From contig NZ_JAPDDS010000010.1 in assembly GCF_025950085.1 (NCBI RefSeq), positions 62,001 to 126,000 of the forward strand: a stretch of 64,000 bases of DNA, in the 5' to 3' direction. Within the stretch, counting starts at the first letter, position 1. The number at the start of each line of letters is the position of its first letter. A model generated the notes under the pieces. The model was not told where the DNA came from. It did not search any database and saw only the letters and a list, made by a program, of their open reading frames with translations. This document shows, piece by piece, positions 34,762 through 43,112 of this stretch. The position numbers were made by a program, and so were the translations under genes. The DNA comes from Luteolibacter flavescens. Its GTDB lineage: Bacteria > Verrucomicrobiota > Verrucomicrobiia > Verrucomicrobiales > Akkermansiaceae.

Positions 34762-34767
34762 CCGCCC

Positions 34768-37185
34768 ATGCCCGCCGATCCCCTCCAGCCCTTTTTCAAG
34801 CAACGCGGCTGGAAGCCATTCCCCTTTCAAAAGGAGACCTGGAAAGCCTACGCCGCCGGGAAGTCCGGCCTGCTCCACGCCCCGACCGGTCAGGGCAAGA
34901 CCCTCGCGGTCTGGATGGGCCCGGTCGCCGGAGCGCTGAAGGAGCAGCCCGAGGGATGCTCGGTCGTCTGGCTCACCCCGCTCCGCGCCCTTGCGCAGGA
35001 TACCCTGCGGGCACTCCGCGAGCCGCTAGAAGTCCTCGCGCCGAAGCTCCAGGTGGAAGCCCGCACCGGCGACACCTCGTCCTCCGTGAAGGCCCGCCTC
35101 CGGAAGAAGCTCCCCTTCGGCCTCGTCACCACGCCGGAGAGCCTGTCGCTGATGCTTACCCACGACGACACCCGGGAAAAGCTCGCCGGGCTGCGCGCCG
35201 TGATCGTGGACGAGTGGCACGAGATGCTGGGCAACAAGCGCGGCGTCCAGACCGAGCTCTGCCTCGCCCGCCTGCGCGAATGGTTTCCGGAGATCCGCAT
35301 CTGGGGCCTCTCCGCCACCCTGGGGAATCTGGATGAAGCTCGCGACGTCCTCCTCGGGTCCGCCGCGGAGGGAGCGGTCACCGTTTCCGCGGACCTGAAA
35401 AAGGAGATCGTTATCGACACCCTCATCCCCCGGGAGATCGACCGCTTCCCGTGGTCCGGCCACCTCGGCACCCGGCTCGCCGCTCAGGTCGTCCGCGAGG
35501 TGGAGAAGGCGAACTCCACTCTGCTCTTCACGAATACCCGCTCGCAGACCGAGCTCTGGTTCCAGGAGCTGCTTTCGCTCCGGCCGGATTGGGCGGAGGT
35601 CATCGCCATGCACCATGGCTCGGTGGACCGCGAGGAGCGGGAGAAGGTCGAGCAGGGTCTCCGCGAGGGCCGCCTGCGCTGCGTGGTCTGCACATCCTCC
35701 CTCGACCTCGGCGTGGATTTCTCGCCGGTCGACCAGGTGCTGCAGGTCGGCTCGCCAAAGGGCATCGCCCGCCTGCTCCAGCGCGCCGGCCGGTCCGGCC
35801 ACCAACCCGGAAAGGTGTCCCGCGTCCTCGGTGTGCCGACCCACGCGATGGAGCTGGTGGAATTTGCCGCCGCCCGTGACGCCGCCCACGCCCGGCACAT
35901 CGAGGCCCGCCGCCCCCTCGTCAAGCCGCTCGACGTGCTCGTCCAGCACCTCGTCACCTGCGCCATCGGCGAGCCATTCGAGCCGGGGGAAATGCTCCGG
36001 GAGATCCTGTCCACCCACGCCTTCCGCGACCTGACCGACACCGAGTGGGACTGGTGCCTCGGCTTCATCTCGAGCGGCGGTCGCGCCCTCGCCGCCTACC
36101 CGCGCTACCGGAAGGCCCGTCTCGAAAACGGCCGCTACATCGTCGATGACAAACGTTTGATCCAGCAGCACCGGATGTCGATCGGCACCATCTCCGCCGA
36201 CTCCCATGTCAGCGTCCGCTTCGCGAATGGACAAACCTTGGGGACGGTCGAGGAAGGATTCATCAGCCGCTTGAAACAGGGTCAGCTTTTCATCTTTGCC
36301 GGGAAGAAACTGGAGCTGGTTCGTTTCCACCAGCGCATCGCCACCGTCCGGGTCGCCAAGCGCGACGCCAAGGGAGCAGTCGCCATGTGGGGCGGAAACA
36401 AGATGCCCCTTTCAAACGAACTGGCCCATGCCATGGCCGCCCGCCTCCGCGGGGAGGGCCCGGCCTCGCCGGAAATGAAGGCCGTCGCCCCCATCCTGGA
36501 GATCCAGCGCCGGTGGTCCGAACTGCCCGATGACCGCACGCTCCTCGTCGAACACACCCGGTCACGCGATGGTGAACATCTGTTTGTTTACCCCCTTGCC
36601 GGGCGACTTGTTCACGAAGGCTTGGGGGCGCTCATGGCTTATCGACTTCGTTTGAATCAAACGATTACAGTGTCGCAGAACGACTACGGATTCTGCCTCA
36701 CCGCCAAACGCGGGCTTCACTTGAGCGAGGATATCATCCGCTTGAATCTAACGGTTGAGAACCTTCTTGAAGACGTGCTGGCTTGCTTGAATACCGCCGA
36801 GCTGGCCCGCCGTCAGTTCCATCAGGTGGCGAGGGTAGCAGGCCTGATTCTGCAGCAATTGCCCGGTCGCCAACAGCGCGGACAACGGGAGCTTCAATCA
36901 AGTTCGCGCCTGCTCTTCGAAGTGCTGGAACGCTACGATCCCGAGAACCTGCTCCTTCTCCAGTCCCAGCGGGAAATTCTGGAGAAGCAACTGGAATTCA
37001 GCCGACTTCATGACTCCCTAATCGACATTCAAAAGCGGGAAGTACAATTGATTGAAACAAAAAATCTAACACCCATGGCATTCCCGCTCTGGGCTGAGCA
37101 GTTCTTCGCCACGATGCCCGCAGGCGATGCCGCCACACGATTGGAACAAATGCTTCAAGACCTCGAACAAGCGGCTGACAAATGA
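34768..37185 (+). CDS. Lhr-like DEXH-box helicase, ligase-associated DNA damage response type
   Basis: This 805-residue superfamily 2 helicase has a Q-like motif (GWKPFPFQ), Walker A APTGQGKT at about residues 38-45, DEWH box (VIVDEWHEM), motif III LSATLGN, FTNTRSQTE, and motif VI QRAGRSGHQPG. The long C-terminal region covers the Lhr winged-helix and beta-barrel domains. The overlapping partner is PdeM, identifying the ligase-associated helicase of the nuclease-helicase-ligase DNA repair set. The 3' third (from about 36200) changes to lower GC and TTG-rich leucine usage while the frame stays intact, suggesting recombination. The ligase and exonuclease partners are absent here. Confidence 0.93.
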   Translation: MPADPLQPFFKQRGWKPFPFQKETWKAYAAGKSGLLHAPTGQGKTLAVWMGPVAGALKEQPEGCSVVWLTPLRALAQDTLRALREPLEVLAPKLQVEARTGDTSSSVKARLRKKLPFGLVTTPESLSLMLTHDDTREKLAGLRAVIVDEWHEMLGNKRGVQTELCLARLREWFPEIRIWGLSATLGNLDEARDVLLGSAAEGAVTVSADLKKEIVIDTLIPREIDRFPWSGHLGTRLAAQVVREVEKANSTLLFTNTRSQTELWFQELLSLRPDWAEVIAMHHGSVDREEREKVEQGLREGRLRCVVCTSSLDLGVDFSPVDQVLQVGSPKGIARLLQRAGRSGHQPGKVSRVLGVPTHAMELVEFAAARDAAHARHIEARRPLVKPLDVLVQHLVTCAIGEPFEPGEMLREILSTHAFRDLTDTEWDWCLGFISSGGRALAAYPRYRKARLENGRYIVDDKRLIQQHRMSIGTISADSHVSVRFANGQTLGTVEEGFISRLKQGQLFIFAGKKLELVRFHQRIATVRVAKRDAKGAVAMWGGNKMPLSNELAHAMAARLRGEGPASPEMKAVAPILEIQRRWSELPDDRTLLVEHTRSRDGEHLFVYPLAGRLVHEGLGALMAYRLRLNQTITVSQNDYGFCLTAKRGLHLSEDIIRLNLTVENLLEDVLACLNTAELARRQFHQVARVAGLILQQLPGRQQRGQRELQSSSRLLFEVLERYDPENLLLLQSQREILEKQLEFSRLHDSLIDIQKREVQLIETKNLTPMAFPLWAEQFFATMPAGDAATRLEQMLQDLEQAADK

Positions 37186-37829
37186 TCCTGAGCATCCTCG
37201 ATCAAACGCTTGCACTCCTTCCCGAGAAGGCCGTCCTGCTTCCCGATCACACCCTCGTAGCAGCCGACATCCACCTTGGCAAAGCCACCGCGTTTCAAGC
37301 AAAAGGACTCGCCATTCCGGAGGGCGACAGCGATGCTGATCTCAACCGATTGCGAATACTTTGTGAACAAGTCCGAGCCACCCGTGTGGTGATCAATGGC
37401 GACCTATTTCATTCACCCGCCGGGCTCACGAAGGAGATCGAACGTTTGCTGGAAACATGGTTATTCACAATCGGAATCCCGGTTGAACTGGTGATTGGAA
37501 ACCACGACCGCAAGCTCCCGCGGCTGCCAGATTGCCTCACCGTCCTCCCCTTCGCCGAGCACGCGGGCATCCACCTCGTCCATGATCCGGCCGACGCGCC
37601 CGACGACCGTCCGGTGGTCGCCGCCCACTGGCACCCCGTCGCGCGGATCGCCGATGGCAGGCGCACCTCCCTCCGACTGCCCTGCTTCCTTCTGCGACGG
37701 AATGTCCTCGTGCTCCCCTCCTTCGGCAGCTTCACCGGCGGAGCCATCATCGACCGGCAGGACGACGACCGCATGTTCGTCGCGCCCGGCGACCGGGTCA
37801 TCGAGGTGCCCGGAAAGCTACTTCGATAG
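37182..37829 (+). CDS. pdeM: ligase-associated DNA damage response endonuclease PdeM
   Basis: The product is 215 residues, a calcineurin-like metallophosphoesterase. Metal ligands appear in order: D-x-H (ADIHLGK at about 28-34), GD (VINGDLFH), GNHDRK, and HWHP. The ATG overlaps the helicase stop (ATGA), the usual pairing in this system. PdeM-type enzymes cut DNA with Mn2+ during repair. The first 300 nt share the lower-GC composition of the helicase 3' end; the remainder returns to the window norm. It is convergent with the HxlR gene, 5 nt away. Confidence 0.93.
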   Translation: MILSILDQTLALLPEKAVLLPDHTLVAADIHLGKATAFQAKGLAIPEGDSDADLNRLRILCEQVRATRVVINGDLFHSPAGLTKEIERLLETWLFTIGIPVELVIGNHDRKLPRLPDCLTVLPFAEHAGIHLVHDPADAPDDRPVVAAHWHPVARIADGRRTSLRLPCFLLRRNVLVLPSFGSFTGGAIIDRQDDDRMFVAPGDRVIEVPGKLLR

Positions 37830-37834
37830 ACCGT

Positions 37835-38230
37835 TTAAAGCGGCGTTGCAGATGACGGCGGAACATAGGCATCACGAGCAGCTCTCACCTGGTCATGGTT
37901 GGCATTCGCCCACTCGACCAGCGGGGCGATCCTCGCGAGCAACGATCCGCCCAACTCGGTGAGGCAGTATTCCACCTTCGGCGGAACGGTCGGATAGACC
38001 GTCCGGGTGACGTAGCCATCCTTCTCAAGCGTCCGCAGGGTCTGGGAAAGCATCCGCTGCGAGATGTCGCCGATGGCCCGTTTCACCTCCGTGAAGCGCA
38101 GCGTCTTCGGCGCGAGCACCAGCAGGACGAGGAGACTCCAGCGGTCACCGATGCGATCGAGCACGTCGCGGACCGGGCACTTTTCGGCAAGGCCCGATCC
38201 CGGGGCCACGGGTGGAAATGGAAGGCTCAT
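37835..38230 (-). CDS. HxlR-family transcriptional regulator
   Basis: This 131-residue winged-helix protein carries the HxlR signature CPVRDVLDRIGDRWSLLVLLVL with a conserved Cys near residue 18, a typical thiol sensor. The recognition helix reads ISQRMLSQTLRTLEKDGYVTR. It is divergent from an NAD(P)H:quinone oxidoreductase-type gene, the same arrangement as YtfH/YtfG (QorR/QorB) in enterobacteria, where quinone or aldehyde stress inactivates the repressor. A palindrome four bases upstream of its start codon is the probable operator. Confidence 0.92.
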   Translation of the reverse strand: MSLPFPPVAPGSGLAEKCPVRDVLDRIGDRWSLLVLLVLAPKTLRFTEVKRAIGDISQRMLSQTLRTLEKDGYVTRTVYPTVPPKVEYCLTELGGSLLARIAPLVEWANANHDQVRAARDAYVPPSSATPL

Positions 38231-38233
38231 GAT

Positions 38234-38251
38234 GGTTACCGCGGTGTAACC
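38234..38251. promoter_or_regulatory. palindromic operator between the HxlR and quinone-reductase genes
   Basis: GGTTAC (38234-38239) and GTAACC (38246-38251) form an 18-bp inverted repeat with 6-nt centre, immediately upstream of the regulator start at 38230. The spacing fits binding of a dimeric winged-helix repressor and autoregulation. Confidence 0.6.
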
Positions 38252-38363
38252 GGGTTCCGAAAATCACCCCTCTTGCAGCGTTTCCGGAACTCGGTATCGA
38301 ATAGGAACCAAGCATCCCCGCGATGCCATTTCAATCCCGAATCAACCCCGAATCCCGACCATC

Positions 38364-39221
38364 ATGATCGCCATCACCGGAGCCACCGGCCAGCTCGGCC
38401 GCCTCGTCATCGACCATCTTCTCGCTCGCGTGCCCGCCAGCAACCTCGTCGCCATCGTCCGCGACCCGGCAAAGGCCGCCGACATCGCGGCACGTGGAGT
38501 GACCGTCCGCCAAGCCGACTATTCGGATCCGGCTTCCCTCGCGACCGCCCTGTCCGGCATCGAAAAGCTCCTCCTGATTTCGTCGAACGAAGTCGGCAAC
38601 CGGACAAACCAGCACGCCCACGTGATCGACGCCGCCAAATCAGCCGGGGTGAAATTCCTCGCCTACACCAGCGTGCTCCACGCCGATCGCTCGCAGCTCG
38701 GCCTCGCGGAAGAACACCGACAGACCGAGGCCTACCTGACCGCCTCCGGTCTCCCCTTCGCCATCCTGCGGAATGGCTGGTACACGGAAAACTACGCCGC
38801 CTCCATCCCGACCGCACTCGCGCACGGAGCGCTGGTCGGTGGCGCCGACGAGGGCCGCATTTCCTCCGCAGCCCGCACCGACTACGCCGAGGCCGCCGCC
38901 ATCGTGCTGACCCGCCCGGTCGAACCCGGCAGCATCTACGAGCTCGCCGGAGACAGCGCCTACACCCTCGCGGACCTCGCCGCGGAGGTCTCGCGCCAGA
39001 GCGGGAAGGACATCCCCTATCGCGACCTGACGGAGGAGGCCTACCGCACGCTACTCATCGGAGCCGGGCTACCGGAGGCCTTTGCGAGCCTCCTCGCCGA
39101 CAGCGATGCCGCGGCGTCGAGGGGCGCGCTTTTCGATGACTCGGGCGAACTCGGCACCCTCCTCGGCCGCCCCACCACCCCGCTCGCGGAGACCGTGCGG
39201 CAGACGCTTGGAAAGGACTGA
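38364..39221 (+). CDS. NmrA/QorB-type NAD(P)H:quinone oxidoreductase
   Basis: The product is 285 residues with an atypical short-chain dehydrogenase fold: GATGQLG (residues 6-12) binds the dinucleotide, and RDPAKAADIAARGVTVRQADY supplies the NADPH-selecting Arg. The body follows YtfG/QorB, including LLISSNEVGNR, YTSVLHAD and FAILRNGWYTENY. It would reduce quinones in the cytoplasm as a detoxification step. Divergent HxlR control with a palindromic operator makes it likely inducible by electrophile or quinone stress. Confidence 0.92.
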   Translation: MIAITGATGQLGRLVIDHLLARVPASNLVAIVRDPAKAADIAARGVTVRQADYSDPASLATALSGIEKLLLISSNEVGNRTNQHAHVIDAAKSAGVKFLAYTSVLHADRSQLGLAEEHRQTEAYLTASGLPFAILRNGWYTENYAASIPTALAHGALVGGADEGRISSAARTDYAEAAAIVLTRPVEPGSIYELAGDSAYTLADLAAEVSRQSGKDIPYRDLTEEAYRTLLIGAGLPEAFASLLADSDAAASRGALFDDSGELGTLLGRPTTPLAETVRQTLGKD

Positions 39222-39320
39222 GAGCCATGCCATCGGGCAAGGCGCGCGACCGGGGGATGACCATGTGACTACCAAGGGATTGCAGGGCGCGGAAACCGTC
39301 TAACGAAACGGATTTCCCCC

Positions 39321-39349
39321 TTGCTGCGCAGCACGGGGCTTCCTAGCTT
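39321..39349 (+). promoter_or_regulatory. putative promoter of the coiled-coil/TPR gene
   Basis: TTGCTG (39321-39326) and TAGCTT (39344-39349) are 17 nt apart. The ATG is at 39359, so the transcript would have almost no leader. Confidence 0.4.
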
Positions 39350-39358
39350 GCGCGTCCT

Positions 39359-41587
39359 ATGAGTCGGAGCCTTTTCCGTTTCCCCGGTCGCGCTGGACTG
39401 TTGGCCTGCGCCCTGTGCATGGCCGGTCTCTCCGTCACTGCCCAGGAGCAGCCGGGCCCCATGACTCCGGCGAAGGACGCGCCGTCGAATTTCGACCCCT
39501 CCGACGTCTATTTCCAAGGCTGGTTGCTCTACCGCGACTCGGAGAAGCTGCAGGCCGAGAAGAAGCACGCGGAGGCGCTGGAAAAGCTGCTTCGCGCCCG
39601 CCAGCTTTTCGAGAGCGTCTCCTCCTACTACCCTCTCTGGAAGCCGGACATGGTGAAAGGCCGCCGCTCCCGCACCCAAGAGGACATCGACCGCGTCGCC
39701 CCGCTGGCGATGGAGGAAAACCGGGTGAAGAATCAGGCCATCGCCGAGCTTGAGGGTGGATCGCGAACCGGCGTCATCGAGGGCGAGCCACCCCGCCCCC
39801 TCGACAGCGGCCTGCCGGTCGCCCCGATCCAGCCGATCCGCGAGATCGAGACGCTGGAGACCCGCCGTATCGCCGAACTTGAAAGCCGGGTGCAGGAACT
39901 CCAGTCGGACCTCGCCAACGCGAGCAAGGGCCAGAGCCAAAGTCAGAATCCGTCAACCGACTCCGCCGAACGTGAGGCAGCCCGTGGCCGCGACATAGCG
40001 AAGCAACGCGACCTCGCACAGGCCGAGCTGAAGCGTGCGAATGACGAACTCGCCAAGCTGCGCTCCCGCTTCGCCGAGCAGCCGATGCAGGAGGAAATGC
40101 GGAACCTGAATGGTAAGCTCCAGCAGACCGAGCGGGAACGTGCCGCGCTTGCCCAAGCCCTTTCCCAAAGCCAGAGCGAGACACGCGACGCCCGTGCGCA
40201 GGCCGAGGCGCTGAATGCCGAGCGCGGACGCCTCGCCCAGAAGGCCGCCGACCTGGAGCGGAATCTGGAACAGGAGCGCAAGATCCAGAGCGACGTCATC
40301 GCCGGCCAGCAGAAGCAACTCCGTGCGATGCAGGAGGAGCTTCGTGGAAAGAACGACGAACTCGCCCGCGCGAACCAGAAGATCGCCGGACTCGAAAGCG
40401 ACATCGCTTCCTTGAAGAAGGATTTCGAAGTGCTGCGCGACGAGCGCGACGGCCTGCTCCGCGAGCGCGACCAGATGAAGGCGCTGCTCGCCAGCGAGGA
40501 CGGCGACCGCATCCAGCAGGTCATCGACCAGAACATGGAACTCGCCCGGCAATTGCGCGAGTCGAATGAAAGGGTTGATCGCCTCAACCGCGATCACAAT
40601 GCCACCCAGGACGAACTGATCGAGGCCATGCGCGACCTCGCGCTGGCGAAGGACAATATCAATGCCTTCAAGCGCGAGAAAGCCGCGCAGGACAATCGCA
40701 TTGCCGAACTGGAGCGTCGCTTGCGCTCCGAGACGGCAGCGCTTGCCGCAAAGGATGCCGATCCAGCCGAGGCGGAGATGCTTCGCGCCATCCTTCAAAA
40801 GCAACTCCGCGTCCAGGAGCGCCGCCGCCAGGCGACCGAGATCCTGCTTGATGCCGTTGCAAAAATAGCGGAGTCCGACGAGAAGGTCAAAGATGCCGTG
40901 GGGCTTATGGCCGCTACCGAAATGGAGCTGACCCCGCAGGAGCTGGACATCGTGAAAGATCGCCGCGTCGATGGAGAATTCTTCTCTCCGGGGAGCCGTC
41001 CTCAGTCCGAAGTGGATGTCAGCATCGCGGAACTTGAAGGTGGCAATCGTCCCTACATCGACGCCTCCACCCGTGCCTTCGTGGCGGGTCGCTTCCAGTC
41101 GAGCCGTGAACTCTTCGAGATGGTGCTCGACCAGAATCCCGGCGACACCGGCACCATGTGCAAGCTGGGCGTGGTCCACCTGCGCCTCGACGAGCCACAG
41201 GATGCCGCGAAGGTTTTCCGCAACGCGGCGGTCATCGACAGCAACAATCCCTACGCCCACCGCATGCTCGGCTACTCGCTCATGCAGACGGGCGAGTATG
41301 GCGAGGCCCGCGAGGCGCTGCGCCGCAGCGTGGAACTCGCGCCCACTCATGCGGAAGGCCGCGTGGTGCTGGGCAAGCTCTGCTTCGACCTCGGGGAGGA
41401 AAGCGAGGCCGAGAAGGAATTCAAGGCGGCGATCGACTTCGACGGCGCGATGGCGGACCCGTATTTCAACCTCGCCTTCCTCTACGCCAAGCAGGGCAAG
41501 AAGAAGCAGGGGCTGGAATTCTACCGCAATGCACTCGAACGCGGTGCCGCTCCCGACCTCGCCCTGGAGAAGCGCCTGTCGAAGTGA
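39359..41587 (+). CDS. exported coiled-coil and TPR protein
   Basis: The product is 742 residues. A signal peptide (cleavage after about residue 28, SVTAQ) is followed by a helical head that contains a PPRPLDSGLPVAPIQP linker. A long coiled coil runs from about residue 155 to 500 (many heptads rich in Glu, Arg, Gln, Leu), and C-terminal TPR units cover about 575-735 with YAHRMLGYSLMQTGEYGEAREALRRSVELAP as the clearest. It probably acts as a periplasmic scaffold. The architecture resembles YbgF/CpoB only in general terms. It appears to be transcribed alone. Confidence 0.85.
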   Translation: MSRSLFRFPGRAGLLACALCMAGLSVTAQEQPGPMTPAKDAPSNFDPSDVYFQGWLLYRDSEKLQAEKKHAEALEKLLRARQLFESVSSYYPLWKPDMVKGRRSRTQEDIDRVAPLAMEENRVKNQAIAELEGGSRTGVIEGEPPRPLDSGLPVAPIQPIREIETLETRRIAELESRVQELQSDLANASKGQSQSQNPSTDSAEREAARGRDIAKQRDLAQAELKRANDELAKLRSRFAEQPMQEEMRNLNGKLQQTERERAALAQALSQSQSETRDARAQAEALNAERGRLAQKAADLERNLEQERKIQSDVIAGQQKQLRAMQEELRGKNDELARANQKIAGLESDIASLKKDFEVLRDERDGLLRERDQMKALLASEDGDRIQQVIDQNMELARQLRESNERVDRLNRDHNATQDELIEAMRDLALAKDNINAFKREKAAQDNRIAELERRLRSETAALAAKDADPAEAEMLRAILQKQLRVQERRRQATEILLDAVAKIAESDEKVKDAVGLMAATEMELTPQELDIVKDRRVDGEFFSPGSRPQSEVDVSIAELEGGNRPYIDASTRAFVAGRFQSSRELFEMVLDQNPGDTGTMCKLGVVHLRLDEPQDAAKVFRNAAVIDSNNPYAHRMLGYSLMQTGEYGEAREALRRSVELAPTHAEGRVVLGKLCFDLGEESEAEKEFKAAIDFDGAMADPYFNLAFLYAKQGKKKQGLEFYRNALERGAAPDLALEKRLSK

Positions 41588-41689
41588 CGGTAGGTCTCCC
41601 CGTTAGGCGGAGGTAAAAGTCCACCGCCGGATGTGAAGGGAAGGTAAAGTTCCTCGCCGTCGCGGCGGGTCCGGAGCTTCGGTGACACT

Positions 41690-43042
41690 GTGAAAAAGCT
41701 CCTCCTTTTCGCGGCCACCATCCTCCCGGCATCGGCTGAAGTCTCCGCCCAACTCCCTGCCGAGTCCGCCACCACCCGCATCCTCCATGAAGGCGACCAA
41801 ATCGTCCTGGAAGTGCACGACTCCGGCAACCACACGTGGCGCGTCCAGACCTCAGACACCCTCGGCACTTGGACGAATGGCGACACCCGCCGCGTCTTCA
41901 ATGGCACGCTGCGCATCCCGATGCCCATCGAGGGGACGAAGCGCTTCTTCCGCCTGAATACGGACGAAGCAGGCGCGTTCGCCTCGGACTCGGACTCCGC
42001 CCTCCTGCTCCCCGCGACCTTTCTCAATCACGCCACCCCCGCCCTGCCCCCTCACCTGCTCACCCCCGCGATACGCGGGCAGGACAATACCCCGGTGAGC
42101 AATCCCACCACCAATGCCGGCGCGACGCTCGGGCGCGTGCTCTTCTACGACAAGCGCCTGTCGGCAAACCAAACCATCTCGTGCGCCTCATGCCATCAGG
42201 CCGCGCACGGCTTCTCGGACCCGCGGCGATTCAGCGTCGGCTTCGACGGCGGGCTGACCGACCGCAACTCGATGGGCCTGACAAACGCGAAGTATTACCT
42301 GCGAGAAAACTACTTCTGGGACGAGCGGGCGGCCACCTTGGAGGAGCAGGTGCTCCAGCCGATCCAGAACAGCATCGAGATGGGCATGACGCTCGACCTG
42401 CTGGTCACGCGGCTTTCCGCGGAGCCCTTCTACGGCGAGCTATTCATCGATGCCTTCGGCAGTGCCACGGTCAACAGCGACCGCATCTCGAAGGCGCTCG
42501 CACAGTTCGTCCGCTCGATCATCTCCGGCCAATCGAAGTATGACGCCGGTGTCGCCAGCGGCTTCACGAACTTCACCGCGCAGGAGAACCAGGGTCGCCA
42601 GATCTTCAATGGCGCGGGCAATTGCACCGCCTGCCACGGCAGCGACAACTTCGTGCCCGGCAATGCCATCTTCAACAACGGTCTGGAGAATCCCTACATC
42701 GACAAGGGCGTCGGCAGGGTGAGCGGGCTTCCGCAGGACGAGGGCCTCTTCAAGGTTCCGTCGCTGCGGAATATCGAGCTGACCGCGCCCTACATGCACG
42801 ACGGGCGCTTCGCCACGCTCGAGCAGGTCGTGGACTTCTACAGCACGGGCGTGGTGAACCACCCGAATCTCTCGCCCCAGCTCCGCAATCCGCCCGGTGC
42901 TCCCGGAGCCGGCCAGCCCCGGCGACTGAATCTCACCACTGCGCAAAAGGCCGCCCTGGTCGCCTTCCTGAGAACACTCACGGACACCGCGGTCACCACC
43001 GACACGAAGTTGCAGGACCCCTTCCGGTACGAGGCCGAGTGA
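41690..43042 (+). CDS. diheme cytochrome c peroxidase / MauG family with N-terminal beta module
   Basis: The start is a GTG, giving MKKLLLFAATILPASAEV and 450 residues. After the signal peptide comes a roughly 75-residue beta module (WRVQTSDTLGTW through RFFRLN) also seen in two other exported proteins here. Two c-type haem sites follow: CASCH at 165-169 and CTACH at about 312-316. Typical features of bacterial cytochrome c peroxidases are LGRVLFYDKRLS, TDRNSMGLTNA, WDERAATLEEQVLQPIQN and TAPYMHDGRFATLEQVVDFY. It reduces peroxide in the periplasm or oxidises a partner protein. A bidirectional terminator follows. Confidence 0.93.
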   Translation: MKKLLLFAATILPASAEVSAQLPAESATTRILHEGDQIVLEVHDSGNHTWRVQTSDTLGTWTNGDTRRVFNGTLRIPMPIEGTKRFFRLNTDEAGAFASDSDSALLLPATFLNHATPALPPHLLTPAIRGQDNTPVSNPTTNAGATLGRVLFYDKRLSANQTISCASCHQAAHGFSDPRRFSVGFDGGLTDRNSMGLTNAKYYLRENYFWDERAATLEEQVLQPIQNSIEMGMTLDLLVTRLSAEPFYGELFIDAFGSATVNSDRISKALAQFVRSIISGQSKYDAGVASGFTNFTAQENQGRQIFNGAGNCTACHGSDNFVPGNAIFNNGLENPYIDKGVGRVSGLPQDEGLFKVPSLRNIELTAPYMHDGRFATLEQVVDFYSTGVVNHPNLSPQLRNPPGAPGAGQPRRLNLTTAQKAALVAFLRTLTDTAVTTDTKLQDPFRYEAE

Positions 43043-43066
43043 CCGGCCCGGTATCATCCGGACACG

Positions 43067-43099
43067 AAAAAGGCGCGGAGGTTTCCCCCCCGCGCCTTT
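43067..43099. terminator. bidirectional intrinsic terminator
   Basis: AAAAGGCGCGG and CCGCGCCTTT (43067-43078 with 43090-43099) form a stem with A and T runs on both sides. It serves the peroxidase gene on the plus strand and the TPR gene at the end of the secretion operon on the minus strand. Confidence 0.85.
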
Positions 43100-43112
43100 C
43101 TTGAAAATCGGA

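Noticed and set aside
34747-34767. Earlier in-frame ATG for the helicase
   Set aside because: It lies within the stem of the intrinsic terminator; the ATG at 34768 fits the domain start.
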